DNA of 64,000 bases from Phlebotomus papatasi (GCF_024763615.1 NC_077225.1:1984001-2048000); one strand, 5' to 3'. Shown: positions 42,240 through 53,490, counted from the first letter of the stretch. The notes: generated from the letters alone by a model not told the origin. Numbers and translations: made by a program.

Positions 42240-43220
42240 AATATAATGTGATGTCAAGTTTGAAGCCTCTATAACTCATAATTTCCGAGATAATCGACTT
42301 TAAAGATTTTCAGACATTTTTATGCATTTCTCGTACAATTTTGCTCATTTTCAAATGAAATTTTGCACATCTCAAGCCTAAAGAAGGCTATAAACGGATG
42401 TAAAGTTTGAGGGCTCTATCTCTCATAGTTTCCGAGATAATCGACTTTAAAGATTTTCAGACATTTTTATGCATTTCTCATACAATTTTGCTCATTTTCA
42501 AATGAAATTTTGCACATCTCAAGCCTGTAGGAGGCTTTAAACGGATGTAAAGTTTGAGGGCTCTATCTCGCATAGTTTCCGAGATAATCGACTTTAAAGA
42601 TTTTCAGACATTTTTATGCATTTCTCGTCCAATTTTGCTCATTTTCAAATGAAATTTTGCACATCTCAAGCCTGTAGGAGGCTTTAAACGGATGTAAAGT
42701 TTGAGGCCTCTATCTCTCATAGTTTTCGAGATAATCGACTTCAAAGATTTTCAGACACTTTTATGCATTTCTCGTCCAATTTTGCTCATTTTCAAATGAA
42801 ATTTTGCACATATTAAGCCTGAAAGAGGCTCTAAATGGATGTAAAGTTTGAGGCCTCTATCTCTCATAGTTTCCGAGATAATCAACTTTAAAGATTTTCA
42901 GACACCTTTATGCATTTCTCGTCCAATTTTCTTAATTTTCCAGTGAAATTTTGCACATATCAAGCCTGAAAGAGGCTCTAAAGGGATGTAAAGTTTGAGA
43001 CATCTATCTCTCGTAGTTTCCGAGATTATCAACTTTAAAGATTTTCAGACACTTTTATGCACTTCTTGTCCGATTTTCTTAATTTTCCAGTGAAATTTTG
43101 CACATCTCAAGCCTGTAGGAGGCTTTAAACCGATGTAAAGTTTGAGGCCTCTATCTCTCAAAGTTTCCGAGATAATCGACTTTAAATATTTTCAGATGCT
43201 TTTATGGATTTCTCATCCAA
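42240..43220 (-). repeat. 147-bp satellite array (copy 2, inverse)
   Basis: The reverse complement of the array at 2821-3983, about seven units, including both variant types. Landmarks on the plus strand are 'ccgagataatcgactttaaa' and 'ttgcacatctcaagcc'. The unique edge continues at 43221-43255 and, beyond element A, at 62710. Confidence 0.92.
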
Positions 43221-43255
43221 TTTGCCTTATCAATAACGATAATAAGTTACATACA
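43221..43255 (-). repeat. edge of repeat K, inner piece (copy 2)
   Basis: Reverse complement of about 2746-2795; ends with TACA (43252-43255), the target duplication of errantivirus A. Confidence 0.9.
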
Positions 43256-43507
43256 AATTAAAAAGACTTGTTGTTTCTTTGGACACTCGACGAAGAGTGG
43301 TTTATTTATTCAAATCAATCTCAGCCCTAGGGCAGAATTCTTTATTTTTCCCACATCCGCTGCTTGGCGTCACATTCGCACGGGCGAGGGTTTCTGCTGA
43401 TCAAGCGTCTGCAGAATGCACGCTTTATCAGAAGAAACCCTATATCCGTGCGATGCAAGACCAATGCAGGGATGTGGGTTGGCGCAAGATTGCGCGCGTT
43501 GCTAACT
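43256..43507 (-). repeat. 3' LTR of errantivirus A
   Basis: 252 bp, apparently identical to 62458-62709. The open frames at 43279-43651 and 62481-62817 are LTR translations, not genes. Confidence 0.95.
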
Positions 43508-43517
43508 GCTCCCCCTC

Positions 43518-45125
43518 TCAAGCTTGAGCGTCCCCGCTCAATGCAGCTTCACCAGATTCTCCTGAATTGTTCGTCTCCCTCAGCGTTCTTTGCACGAAGA
43601 GGTTTATCTGCTCCCCAGACATCACTCCAGGGCCCTCGCGAGATTGTTTAACTCCTCGAAGCATCGGAATGATTTCCTTACGGGCCAAAATCGTGCATAC
43701 GATCAGAAGAACAATAACGACTGATGTCAACGAGATCCATGCTGTTCTATGGCTAACTAGGTCGTCCGCTATGGTACCCAACCTTTCGGTATTTTCCAGG
43801 TGTAAGTGTTTTAGGTACGGAAGGGTGATCTTGTTGACTTCTCTGGTGATATTGATGGTTGCATATCTTGACGGTAGGGGTTCTCTGCTTATAATTTTCT
43901 TAGGCTTCGCAAACTGCTGATCACCTATCTGGACGGCTTCCTCGTGGATGACAAGGTACGTTCCTTTGCGGAGAGTCTCATTCTGGTTCCTTGTAGAGAC
44001 TGTTACGCTGGCGTCGTTAATTATGACGAGTCCGTCGGTTACCAACTCGACCGCTTCTCCATGACGCGACGAGATCACTTCGCAGGATGCTGAATGGTTA
44101 TTCAACAGAGAGAGTGCGCAGGAGGCCCTTACTAGTTCTTTACAAAAATTGATTTGAATAGCTTTCCTACAATCTGTCAAAGGAACATAATCTGAGCGAA
44201 ATTTTCCAATTTTCCTGGTCTCTAAGTTCAAATATGAATTATTAAAAATAACTGGATAAAGGATCACATTGTCGCAAATGTTTTTGATTTTAGGAATTAG
44301 AACCAAATACTTAATAAAAGACTCATTTTGAAAAACTTTAACTTGTGAAACTGAAAGAATTTCTGCTAATGTTAAAGTGGTTTCCTCAACCTCTGTAATT
44401 TTTTCAAGTTCAATGTTACTCAATAGAATTGGATTTATAATGTTTAAACGAGCCAAACTAATTGATGTTACTAAATTGTTCAGGAATTCAATCACAGCTC
44501 TATTCCTGGTTAAAACTACTTCAGAAGTATGCTTTTTTTCCAAATTTAGAATGTTATTATTCCTAGTTACCTCGTTAAGTCTATTCGTGAGCTCATTGAT
44601 CTTGTCCTGAAGATGAGTATTTATCTTTAATTGCTGATTATTATTTTGAATAAGAGCTTTCTCTTTAAGCAATACATCTTCAAAATCATCATGACTTGGA
44701 ACACCCGTTATAAACTTTAGAGCGTCTCCCAAAAAATCAAAAGCACGTCTAGTTCTTTTTAAGTAAGGTTTCCTAAGAATGCTAAGTAATTTTAAAATTT
44801 CTTCCGCGTCATTTTTGATGAATGTAGAGACACTATCAACGTCAGAAAAATCATTTTGCAATTGATAATTTTCAAAAGCGATTTCCTCAAATAGTGTCAA
44901 ATTGACGGTGTGATCCAAGTAAAGAGATTCCTTGTACAAACCTACTTTCCCTTCATGAATGGGAATGTAAGGGGATTTCGTGTATTCAATTACTTTGAAG
45001 GCCTGTACAAGCCATATCCAGTGTCTAAAAAAAAAAGGATAAAAGCGAAAAGTAAACTTACTTCCAATGAATAAACTTAGATTTAAGGAGATTAAAAGAT
45101 GAAACTTATTTGATGCTACTGACAA
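43518..45125 (-). CDS. env: env-like glycoprotein of errantivirus A
   Basis: Open frame of 535 codons with no early ATG, so the start is probably supplied by a spliced leader. A strong acceptor (pyrimidine run then TTTTAG) lies at about 45025. Features in order: receptor-binding side up to a furin-type KRTRR; fusion-region start AFDFLGDALKFITGVP; a long heptad-rich coiled coil (HLQDKINELTNRLNEVTRNN); Cys-containing ectodomain; membrane segment ISLTSVVIVLLIVCTI about 50 residues from the end; short cytoplasmic tail. This is the layout of errantivirus Env, related to baculovirus F proteins. No internal stop. It overlaps no other gene and follows integrase by 54 bp. Confidence 0.88.
   Translation of the reverse strand: MSVASNKFHLLISLNLSLFIGSKFTFRFYPFFFRHWIWLVQAFKVIEYTKSPYIPIHEGKVGLYKESLYLDHTVNLTLFEEIAFENYQLQNDFSDVDSVSTFIKNDAEEILKLLSILRKPYLKRTRRAFDFLGDALKFITGVPSHDDFEDVLLKEKALIQNNNQQLKINTHLQDKINELTNRLNEVTRNNNILNLEKKHTSEVVLTRNRAVIEFLNNLVTSISLARLNIINPILLSNIELEKITEVEETTLTLAEILSVSQVKVFQNESFIKYLVLIPKIKNICDNVILYPVIFNNSYLNLETRKIGKFRSDYVPLTDCRKAIQINFCKELVRASCALSLLNNHSASCEVISSRHGEAVELVTDGLVIINDASVTVSTRNQNETLRKGTYLVIHEEAVQIGDQQFAKPKKIISREPLPSRYATINITREVNKITLPYLKHLHLENTERLGTIADDLVSHRTAWISLTSVVIVLLIVCTILARKEIIPMLRGVKQSREGPGVMSGEQINLFVQRTLRETNNSGESGEAALSGDAQA
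45025..45045 (-). promoter_or_regulatory. putative env splice acceptor of A
   Basis: On the minus strand a run of about ten T preceded by mixed pyrimidines ends in TTTTAG, at the N-terminal part of the env frame. Env of insect errantiviruses is expressed from a spliced subgenomic RNA, so a 3' splice site is expected about here. Donor not established: an AAG|GTAAAT in gag codon 19 (about 61453) is in the wrong phase for a simple in-frame join. Confidence 0.45.
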
Positions 45126-45179
45126 GAGAATATACTCGTCAAAAGGAAATGTTTAAATCAAAAGATAAAAAGGAAAAAA

Positions 45180-46202
45180 TTACTTAATATTACTTTTATG
45201 GATTATTAACCCTCGGGTTGTCTTGATTTTGGTTCCTAAGTCTTCCAAAACCACTACCGGACTGAATAAGCTGGTAAGCTTATTTCCTACTCGACGCGTA
45301 GTTTTGACGTATACCTTTTTACCTGGATCGAACACACGATGCATTCTTTGCCGATTGTGAGATTCTAAGACTTTGCCTTGTGCAGCTTTGATTCTGTCTG
45401 ACACTTGTTTCAATCGGTCGGGGGAAACAGAATGAATGATATCAATTGGGCATTCCCCAGTGACGCTGTGAATAGATCGATTGTACTTGTCACAAGCCAA
45501 TAAGAAAATCTCAACCGTATCCATAATTCTGTATTCGAGGGCAAGGCATCTAGCTATCTCTGCCAGTGTGGAATGGAATCTTTCTACCTGTCCATTGCTT
45601 GAACTGTGAAATGGTGGAACCTTATAATGGTTAACTTGAAAATGGGTCCGGAGAAGAGCCTTAATTGTTTCAGAACAAAGAGCCCTTTCGTTATCAGTAA
45701 CAAGCAGCTCTGTTTTCTTGAAAAAACTCAAAATTCTTATCAAGGCTGGCTTTATATCTACAAGTGAACGCGAGGAAATGGGCTCGATTAGAGCGAATTT
45801 GGACAATTTGTCTACACAAGTCAGAAATTGAGCCTGATTAGTGGAGAAAATGTCAACGTGTAAGATTTCTCCAACTTTAGTAGGGATAGGAGTTTCACGA
45901 ATAGGTTCCACGATAGGCTTCCGCTGATATTTAGATCTCCAACAGATGTCACAGCTGGAAATGAATGCTTTGACCTGCTTTGAAATATTTGGGAAGAAGT
46001 AGGATTGAAGTATTTTCGTGGAAACGTCTTTATAGCATCTGTGGGCTCTCTGATGTTCTTTCGCGATTATGTCCGATTGGTCATCAGGATTTGTCACGTC
46101 AATTACTAAGGACTTGCAATATAACACCTTTGAACCTGGGAATTCCTTCTGTAGATAATCTTGAAATATAGCCAAAACAGATAACTCACAATGAATGCCA
46201 TT
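45180..46202 (-). pseudogene. pol: integrase part of errantivirus A pol, severed by element D
   Basis: 3' half of pol, beginning at the D junction. A zinc-binding-type region (EHQRAHRCYKDVS ... CDICWRSKYQRKP) is followed by the core with Asp in ILHVDIFSTN, Asp in LLVTDNERAL and Glu in SSNGQVERFHST. The C-terminal part has DPGKKVYVKTTRRVGNKL. Reading runs up to the GCCAT duplication at 46197-46201 and the same frame is found on the far side of D. The gene itself is undamaged apart from the insertion. Confidence 0.9.
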
Positions 46203-47276
46203 GTTGGCTCCAAACAGGCTACAGGAGCCAATATAGAGGAGGAAGATTTCTCAGATCTCGCCAAGAAATTCCCTGCTCTTTAGACTGTTGATTTATTGAA
46301 GGTTTTCTACCCTTTCGGTGTCGCTCGGCGTCTTTTAAAGACAGCCCCTGGTAACGGCAATTGAATGCCACTGGGATACAGGCAGGAATGCCCCTCAGTG
46401 ATGGCGACCAGACTAATCTGTGATGCAATTCTGACGCCGTCACATTGCTATCCCGCCAAAATTTTCCCGATTTTGCGAAATAGAAATATACATCATACAC
46501 AGAGTTTTCACTCTGTATGAGTGGGCACGGATAAAGAGTGTGGCGCTTTCAGAGGGATGGCATGTGTAGTAGTGCACAAAAAGCGGAATAATTGCTGTTA
46601 TTTTGAATATCCCGCGAATTTTATCTCGCGAGCTCCTGGAGGTCGTGAGATGGCAAAATAGATGCATTTTAAGTGAAAATTTCACGATTTAGTGCTCAAA
46701 AATTTTTGTTAAAATTGTTTCTATTAATTTTATGTAATATATAATTACATAAATTTAATGTCCACGACGAAAAATTGAAATAATTATCGATGAATACTTT
46801 GGGGTTTCTTGGTGTCTCCAGAACCCACAAAGATACTTATGGTCCATCACTTCAACATTCTAAAATATCTTAATGTGAAAATTCTCAAGAAATGGGTAAA
46901 AGTATTTGATTAAATGCATGTTATTTCAATAACGAGTAGGATGGTGTTGTCCAGAAACTATTTGTCAAAAAAAATTCAAAGAAGTTTTTCCTAGAAATAC
47001 ATTTTTAAACTATAATTAATTCTTACTATAATTTTCTTCATTTTCTTCATAAATCCCTGAATATCCGTCGAATCTCCGAAAAGGATTGCGCAAGACTACT
47101 TGTCTTTTTCACGAAAATATTCTCGAAAAAAGAGCTAAGTTCTCTGAAGATCATAAACACGGAGAACTTAAGCGTAAGGGACCGGTGTAACAATTTATTA
47201 ACAACAATAATCTGATGGTCGTTGAATGGAACATTTCAGCCCAGAATAAAAAAAAAACATTTCTTCTCAGAGCTTT

Positions 47277-47693
47277 TTCGGTTCCCTGCGGACCTTCTTC
47301 ACGGGTCGAAAATGTCAGGTTTCTGGGACTTTGTCTTTCTTGGGGGCCAAAGGGATGTCTTCATTGGGTACATGGGTTCTGAGTCACACACTTCACGAAC
47401 AATTTTACAGGGATATTTTACTTTTTACAAATAAGATTACTAGTTACTACACAAGTTAAACAAAATGAAATAAAAATCTTTCTTGGCTACTAACTAAGTT
47501 TTGCTTAACTCATTTAGTAACTTATTTGTAAAAAGTAAAATATCGCCGTAAAATTGTTCGTGGAGTGTGTGATTCAGGACCCATGTACCGCATGTACCCA
47601 ATGAAGACATCCCTTTGGCCCCAAGAAAGCCAAATCCCCAGAAACCTGACATTTTCGACCAATGAAGAAGGTGCGCTGCGCAGGGCACCGAAA
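47277..47693. repeat. central palindrome of element D
   Basis: Two arms of 160-180 bp around a 78-bp spacer. 'atgtcaggtttctgggactt' on the left matches, in reverse complement, the 'aaacctgacat' side on the right; the block 'aaagggatgtcttcattggg' pairs likewise. Short open frames in each arm translate to the same peptide because of the inversion. Confidence 0.88.
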
Positions 47694-48033
47694 TCTCTAG
47701 GAAGAAAAGATTTATAATCCAAAGACCTAATATTCATATTTTAATAGATTATTTTGTTCATGTTTTACGATGATGTTAACATTACCTCTTCCTTCCCATC
47801 CTATGATATTCAGTGGCCCCAGCTCTTTCTTCAAGGAAATATTTTCGCGAAGGACACAAGTTGTCCTATACAGCCTTATTTATAAGTTTGAAGAATATTC
47901 AAGGATTTATGAGAAAAATCGAGAAAATTACAAGAAAAATTAAATGATAGAAAATTAGTTTGTTCTAGGGAATTTTTCCTTGAATTCTCCTGCAAAAATC
48001 ATTTCTGGATTCTGGACATCAATGTTCTGTAAT

Positions 48034-48256
48034 TGTTGCAAAACAGGAAAAGTGCCCAAAATGCTTAACTTTTAGAATGCACTTTTCCTGCTTTGACACC
48101 TTTACTCTTCCTCTTTCCATTATTTATATTAAATTTATTATTATTTTTATACAAGAAATGTCGCGACATTATAAAATGTTCGCGACCCATTGTAATTTGG
48201 TTCAGTTCTACTCAATAAACCGCGAAAACTTCACCACGCATTTTCATTTCGCTTCA
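48034..48256 (+). repeat. 5' LTR of B
   Basis: 223 bp, TG...CA. Contains a run like 'atgtcgcgacattataaaat' with a short palindrome (tgtcgcgaca). A primer-site-like TGGTGCCGTGACCAGGA begins at 48258. Confidence 0.93.
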
Positions 48257-48257
48257 G

Positions 48258-48274
48258 TGGTGCCGTGACCAGGA
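48258..48274 (+). promoter_or_regulatory. primer-binding site of B
   Basis: TGGTGCCGTGACCAGGA starts one base after the LTR. TGG fits a tRNA CCA end; tRNA not assigned. Confidence 0.6.
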
Positions 48275-49281
48275 ATAGCACAAAGTGTCACGTGTGTGAA
48301 TATTCCATGAAGCGCACTAGCTTTAATTTACGCGGAAAAAAAGTGCTAGTCAAAGAAGTGAAAGTGAAGAGCAAATCTTGCTCTGGTGAAGTGAAATCCG
48401 CTGAACCCTCCTGCATAGCCGATTTAGGAGTCGCAGAACCATCCTGTGCAGCCAAATTAGAAGCCGCTGATCCCTTCAAGAAAAGCAGTCTACTACAACG
48501 GTCACCACCGACGCCTTCTACAGCCCAAACCCACCTATCGCTTGGAGTGACTCCTCTGCTGAAAGAGATCGAGAAGCTGCCTGTAGTCTTCAATTCATCC
48601 GAATCTGACGAAGAAATTCCTGTGTTCAACGAGGAAACACCAAGGAAAGCTACATCAAAGTCGTCTCAACATCTATCCTTGGGAGAACCATCAAAGGCTC
48701 CACAAAAGCTTCAGCCACAAAAATCATCGCTGGAGCCTACTCAAACATCTCAGCATCCTCCAGAGCCATCTCAGCAATCTACAAAGCCACAGCAGTCTTC
48801 AAAGCGATCACCACCACAAAAACCAACAAATCCTCCACCTCTGCCACCAAATCCTGTTCATCGGACATCTACATCGTCTACAATGTCGCTACAAGAGAGC
48901 AGAAACCTTCTTCAGTTCCAGGAACTCTACAAAAATATTCCTGTTTGTACGGGTGAGTCAAGAGTTATTGTCCATTTTCTCGCGATTTGTGATGGAATTT
49001 ATGAGGAATTTTTCAAGCAATATGAGGGAGCAAGAGATATGGAATTTATTCGATATCTTTTGCTAAAAGTAGATTCTGAAATTTATGAAGTTCTAAGAGG
49101 TCAAAATTATAATTCTTATGAAGAATTTCGCAATGTAATTAATTCTGTAAATGAACCTGAATTGAGTATTGGAGAAGCTGCACTTTCATTACAAAAACTC
49201 TCGATAGGACCTAAGGAAACATTAAGACAATTCGCAAAAAGGGTAGAGGATGCGTTAAGGGCATTGCGACGGGATTCTTTC

Positions 49282-49477
49282 TGTTATGTACATAATGTAT
49301 ATATTGTATATAGATAGATAAGTAGTTGTAAGGTTTCCCGGATGGTTGAATTGTATGAGAAGAAGAAGAAGAATAAAGTGTGCACTTGAACGGGATGCCT
49401 CGTGGTGTTACTGCTGCAGCGACGTGAATGGGATACTAATCTAGATATAATTCCAGGTGAGTGAGCAGTATACTACA
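49282..49477 (+). repeat. 5' LTR of C
   Basis: 196 bp, TG...CA, no difference from the 3' copy that I can see. Confidence 0.95.
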
Positions 49478-49481
49478 ATTA

Positions 49482-49545
49482 TGGCGACGTGAATGGGATA
49501 CTAATCTAGATATAATTCCAGGTGAGTGAGCAGTATACTACAATT
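49482..49545 (+). repeat. 65-bp duplication of the LTR end after the 5' LTR of C
   Basis: The block 'gacgtgaatgggatactaat' to 'agtatactaca' recurs 65 bp downstream of its LTR copy (block starts 49421 and 49486). Each copy is followed by attatggcgacg, so there are two candidate primer sites (49482 and 49547), the second overlapping the gag ATG. Confidence 0.85.
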
Positions 49546-52500
49546 ATGGCGACGAAAGGACCCAAAGACGAAAGTGAGGTTAAGTCTTCCCAGACAACAA
49601 AATTTGTTGAATCATGCCCAAATTTGGGGCCATACGACCCAAAAGGAGCTTTTGCAAGTTACAAGGAGAGGCTTGAGCTATGGTTCGAGGGTCAAGGAAT
49701 TGAAGACGAGAAAATTAAACGGGGCCAATTGATGTCGGTGGTGGGAGCAGCAGCTTATGAAACCGTCAAGGGATTGGTGACCCCAAAAAAGGTGTCTGAA
49801 TGTTCGTATAAAGACCTCATCCAAGCCATGGAAGCCCACTATGATCCTGTTCCCAATGAAATTGTACAAAGGTACAATTTTTACAGAAGATCTCAGAAAG
49901 AAGGAGAGACTATAGCTGAGTTCATCGCAGAGCTAAGAAAGCTATCAGAATTCTGTAATTTTGGGGACTTGGAAAAGGCCATCAGAGATCGTTTGGTGTG
50001 TGGAATTAAAGACGATTCAACTCGCAAGAAGTTGCTGGCAGTGAAGGACCTAACCTACAAAAAAGCGTGTGACATAGCAAGAGCAGAAGAGGCGGCTGCA
50101 AAGGGCGCGGAAACGATCCAACCAGAAGAAGGGAAAGTTCAAGCCATCTCTAAGAAAGGATTTGCTATAGAAGAGGGACCCGGGGAGATGTGTTTCCGAT
50201 GTAAGAAACCACATAATGCCAGTGACTGTTGGTTTAGGGAGGCCATCTGCCGACAGTGTGGAGAAAAAGGACACATCCGGCGAGCATGCACCAAGGAAAA
50301 ATCTAAGAAAAAGAAAGCAGGAAAGAAAGTAAATGTTGTAAAACTTTCAGATGACACTTCAGATGAAGACGAAACTGTAAATCAGATAAATACAATTGCT
50401 GAACAGTGGAATGGTGTTTGGGTGTCAGTGAAGATTGAAGGAGTTCCTCTAGAGATGGAAGTTGACTCAGGGGCATCCAATACAGTGATAAGTGAGAAGG
50501 ATTGGAGGAACCTGAAGATTAGCAAAGATTATCGGGAGTGCAATGTGAAGCTACAAACTTGGCTTAAAAAAGGGGTCACTGTAAAAGGGAAATTAAAAGT
50601 GAAAGTTGAGTTGGCTGACAGGAAGGTAAAATTACCGTTGATTATCACCAAAGAAGGAGGTAAACCGTTGCTGGGAAGGAATTGGTTCCAAGCATTGGGA
50701 ATCAAAGTGCTTGTTCCTGAAGTCAAAGCAATTGAGATGGACCAGATGGACAGATTGTCACCGTTGATAGAAAAACACAAGGGGGTATTCAGAGAAGAAT
50801 TGGGTGCTCATCCCGAGATTGAGGTGAACTTAGAGTTGAAGGAAGACGCCAAACCTGTATTTATGAAACATCATGCTCCACCCATGGCTTTGAGAGAAAG
50901 GATTGACCAGGAATTAGACAAATTGATAGAGCAAGGGGTGATTGAAGCAGTGGAGAATTCAGAGTGGGCGACACCAACGACATACAGGGTGAAGCCAAAT
51001 GGTGATATCCGCATTTGTGGAAATTATCGAGGAACGGTGAACCTGATGAGCAAGAAGAATCCGTATCCTCTACCTACAGTGTCAGAACTTCTCGCTGGAG
51101 CTGGAGGAAGGTACTATTCTAAAATCGACTTTGCTCAAGCATATCAACAATTGAAAGTAAACGAAGAAACTAGCCGAGTTTTGACTTGGAATACTCATCG
51201 GGGTCTGTATCGAGTGAAGAGGCTACCTTTCGGGATTTCCGCAGCACCAGGTATTTTTCAAAAATTTATGGAAACCCTTTTGGCAGGTATACCAGGGGTG
51301 TTAGTATTTTTAGATGATATCTTGGTAATAGGGAATAGTGCTGAAGAACATTATAACAGGCTTGAGTTGGTCCTTAGGAAATTAGATGAGGCTAAATTAA
51401 CTGTGAAGAAAGAGAAATGTAAGTTTGGGGTAGAAGAAATTGAGTTTGTGGGCTATAGAATTAGTAGTAAAGGGATAAAACCTTTGGAAAGTCACATTAA
51501 GGCTATACAAGACGCCCCTCCCCCAAAAGACAAGGAACAGTTGCAGGCATTTCTGGGATTAGTTAATTTTTATTGTCGATTCATTGAAGATAGGGCCACA
51601 GTAGCTGAATGTTTGCATAGGTTGCTAGATGAAACTACAAATGCTGAGTGGAAGTGGGAAAAAATTCATGATAAAGCATTTAGGGAACTGAAGGAAGCTC
51701 TCACGTCCACAGACATTTTGATGCATTACAGTTTGAAAGTACCTTTGGTTTTGAGTTGTGATAGCTCTTCGTACGGGGTGGGGGCTGTTCTGGCTCATAA
51801 AACTGAAAGAGGAGAGAAACCAATTTCGTACTTTTCAAGGACACTCAACAAGCATCAAAGGAATTACGCTCAAATTGACAAAGAGGCTCTGTCGATAATT
51901 GAAGCAGTGAAACATTTCCATAATTACATTTATGGAAGGAAAGTGACCATCATAACAGATCACAAGCCGTTGTTGGGAATTTTTAACCCGAATAAACCAG
52001 TTCCTCAAATTATTTCCCAAAGGATGGAAAGATGGTGCCTTCTGTTAGCTACTTATGACTATGAAATAGTCTATCGAAAGGGGAAGGAACATGGCAATGC
52101 AGACGGGTTAAGCAGACTACCTTTGAAAGAGGAAGTGATCGAAGAGAGTGAAATTGGAGTGATTTCTATGTTGGAAACGGATCAATCTCCAATCCAGGCA
52201 AGAGAAGTTCAAGAAGCCACGAAAAAAGATCCATTGTTGAAGAAAGTCAAAAGATGGGTGTTGCAAGGGTGGCCAGAAAACTGCCCAGGCGAGGATGTGA
52301 AACCATATTTTCTCCACAGGAGTGAAATAACAGTGGAAAAGGATATACTTCTGAGAGGAACACAAGTGATAATCCCAAAGGAACTTCAAGAAAAGTTGAT
52401 GGACTCTCTACACAGTACACATCTGGGTATAGTCAACATGAAAGTCTTGGCTAGAATGTATATGTGGTGGCCAAAAATGGATCAACAACTTGAAAGAAAA

Positions 52501-53478
52501 GTGAGGGAATGTGAAACGTGCCAAACTCAGAGAAACAATCCACCGAAAGCTCCATTGTGTGAAGGAAATGCACCACAGAAAGCCTGGGAAAGACTGCACG
52601 TAGACTTTGCCGGACCTCATCAGGGCAACAACTATTTGATTGTCGTAGATGTGACGTCTAAATGGTTGGAAGTTGAACGAGTAAGGAGCCAATCGTCAGA
52701 GGAAGTGATAAGAGCGATGAGAAGGATCTTTTCGACTCATGGAATCCCAGGAGAAATTTTCTCGGACAACGGAACTTGTTTCGTGTCAAGGGAAATCAGG
52801 AAATTTTATGAGTCAAATGGCATCAAAAGTATCACATCTTCTCCATGGCATCCTGCCAGCAATGGTCAGGCAGAAAGAATGGTTCAAACAACCAAAAAGG
52901 CTTTGGCAAAATTTACCGGTGACGTCGACTTGAAGTTAGCCAGATTCCTTATGGTTCAACACCTTACTCCAAACCAGACTACTGGGAAGGCACCCTGTGA
53001 ACTTTTGATGGGAAGGAGGATAAGGAACTGCTGGAGTCGGCTACACCCAGAGGAGATTAAGACAGAAAGGAATAAAGAACACAAAGAACCGAGGAAATTC
53101 AAGGAGTGGGACAAGGTCTACGCTAGAAATTTTTCAGGGGACAAGTGGATAAAAGCTGTGGTTCTGGAAGTAACAGGACCAGTGTCCTACAAGGTACAGC
53201 TCGAAGATGGAACTGTCTGGAGGAGACACATAAATCAGTTGATAGAGCGAGTGGAAGCTTCTCCAACAGCGACGGCTGACAGACCGGAAGAAGGAACAGT
53301 TGCCTCAGGCTCAGGGTCAAGAGTGATACAAATTGAAGAGACCATACAGAACCCAGAAGTTACCACCCCTGAAGAGCCTGGTGAAGTCTCACAGCCAGAG
53401 ACTCCTTTAAGCGAGTTGAGAAGGTCAGGACGTGAGCGCCATCCTCCCAGTTATTTACAGGATTATGTCTGTGACTAA
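49546..53478 (+). CDS. gag-pol: gag-pol polyprotein of gypsy element C
   Basis: Start at ATG 49546; the frame is open upstream only through a GTG in LTR-derived sequence. About 1,310 codons, no stop or shift between gag and pol. Order: capsid (YDPKGAFASYKERLELWFEG); two CCHC knuckles (CFRCKKPHNASDC and CRQCGEKGHIRRAC, about 215-240); protease EVDSGASNTVIS (about 304); RT VFLDDILVIG (about 586); RNase H LSCDSSSYGVGAVL (about 734) with HHNYIYG-type end; integrase with H/C zinc region, Asp in LHVDFAGP (about 1018), Asp in FSDNGTCFVS (about 1072) and Glu in SNGQAERMVQ. All key residues are present. No env. This is the most complete gag-pol in the window besides that of G. Confidence 0.95.
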   Translation: MATKGPKDESEVKSSQTTKFVESCPNLGPYDPKGAFASYKERLELWFEGQGIEDEKIKRGQLMSVVGAAAYETVKGLVTPKKVSECSYKDLIQAMEAHYDPVPNEIVQRYNFYRRSQKEGETIAEFIAELRKLSEFCNFGDLEKAIRDRLVCGIKDDSTRKKLLAVKDLTYKKACDIARAEEAAAKGAETIQPEEGKVQAISKKGFAIEEGPGEMCFRCKKPHNASDCWFREAICRQCGEKGHIRRACTKEKSKKKKAGKKVNVVKLSDDTSDEDETVNQINTIAEQWNGVWVSVKIEGVPLEMEVDSGASNTVISEKDWRNLKISKDYRECNVKLQTWLKKGVTVKGKLKVKVELADRKVKLPLIITKEGGKPLLGRNWFQALGIKVLVPEVKAIEMDQMDRLSPLIEKHKGVFREELGAHPEIEVNLELKEDAKPVFMKHHAPPMALRERIDQELDKLIEQGVIEAVENSEWATPTTYRVKPNGDIRICGNYRGTVNLMSKKNPYPLPTVSELLAGAGGRYYSKIDFAQAYQQLKVNEETSRVLTWNTHRGLYRVKRLPFGISAAPGIFQKFMETLLAGIPGVLVFLDDILVIGNSAEEHYNRLELVLRKLDEAKLTVKKEKCKFGVEEIEFVGYRISSKGIKPLESHIKAIQDAPPPKDKEQLQAFLGLVNFYCRFIEDRATVAECLHRLLDETTNAEWKWEKIHDKAFRELKEALTSTDILMHYSLKVPLVLSCDSSSYGVGAVLAHKTERGEKPISYFSRTLNKHQRNYAQIDKEALSIIEAVKHFHNYIYGRKVTIITDHKPLLGIFNPNKPVPQIISQRMERWCLLLATYDYEIVYRKGKEHGNADGLSRLPLKEEVIEESEIGVISMLETDQSPIQAREVQEATKKDPLLKKVKRWVLQGWPENCPGEDVKPYFLHRSEITVEKDILLRGTQVIIPKELQEKLMDSLHSTHLGIVNMKVLARMYMWWPKMDQQLERKVRECETCQTQRNNPPKAPLCEGNAPQKAWERLHVDFAGPHQGNNYLIVVDVTSKWLEVERVRSQSSEEVIRAMRRIFSTHGIPGEIFSDNGTCFVSREIRKFYESNGIKSITSSPWHPASNGQAERMVQTTKKALAKFTGDVDLKLARFLMVQHLTPNQTTGKAPCELLMGRRIRNCWSRLHPEEIKTERNKEHKEPRKFKEWDKVYARNFSGDKWIKAVVLEVTGPVSYKVQLEDGTVWRRHINQLIERVEASPTATADRPEEGTVASGSGSRVIQIEETIQNPEVTTPEEPGEVSQPETPLSELRRSGRERHPPSYLQDYVCD

Positions 53479-53490
53479 AAAGGGGAGGGA

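Noticed and set aside
41519..42279. Long open frames on both strands (176, 102, 162 and 200 codons)
   Set aside because: They are translations of the 29-bp minisatellite and the TA microsatellite; the peptides are periodic and occur in all frames without stops.
43279..43651. 82- and 95-codon frames, repeated at 62481-62817
   Set aside because: They lie in the LTRs of errantivirus A and repeat only because the LTRs are identical.
47222..47737. Similar peptides on opposite strands (GFW, FIGYM)
   Set aside because: Caused by the central palindrome of element D.
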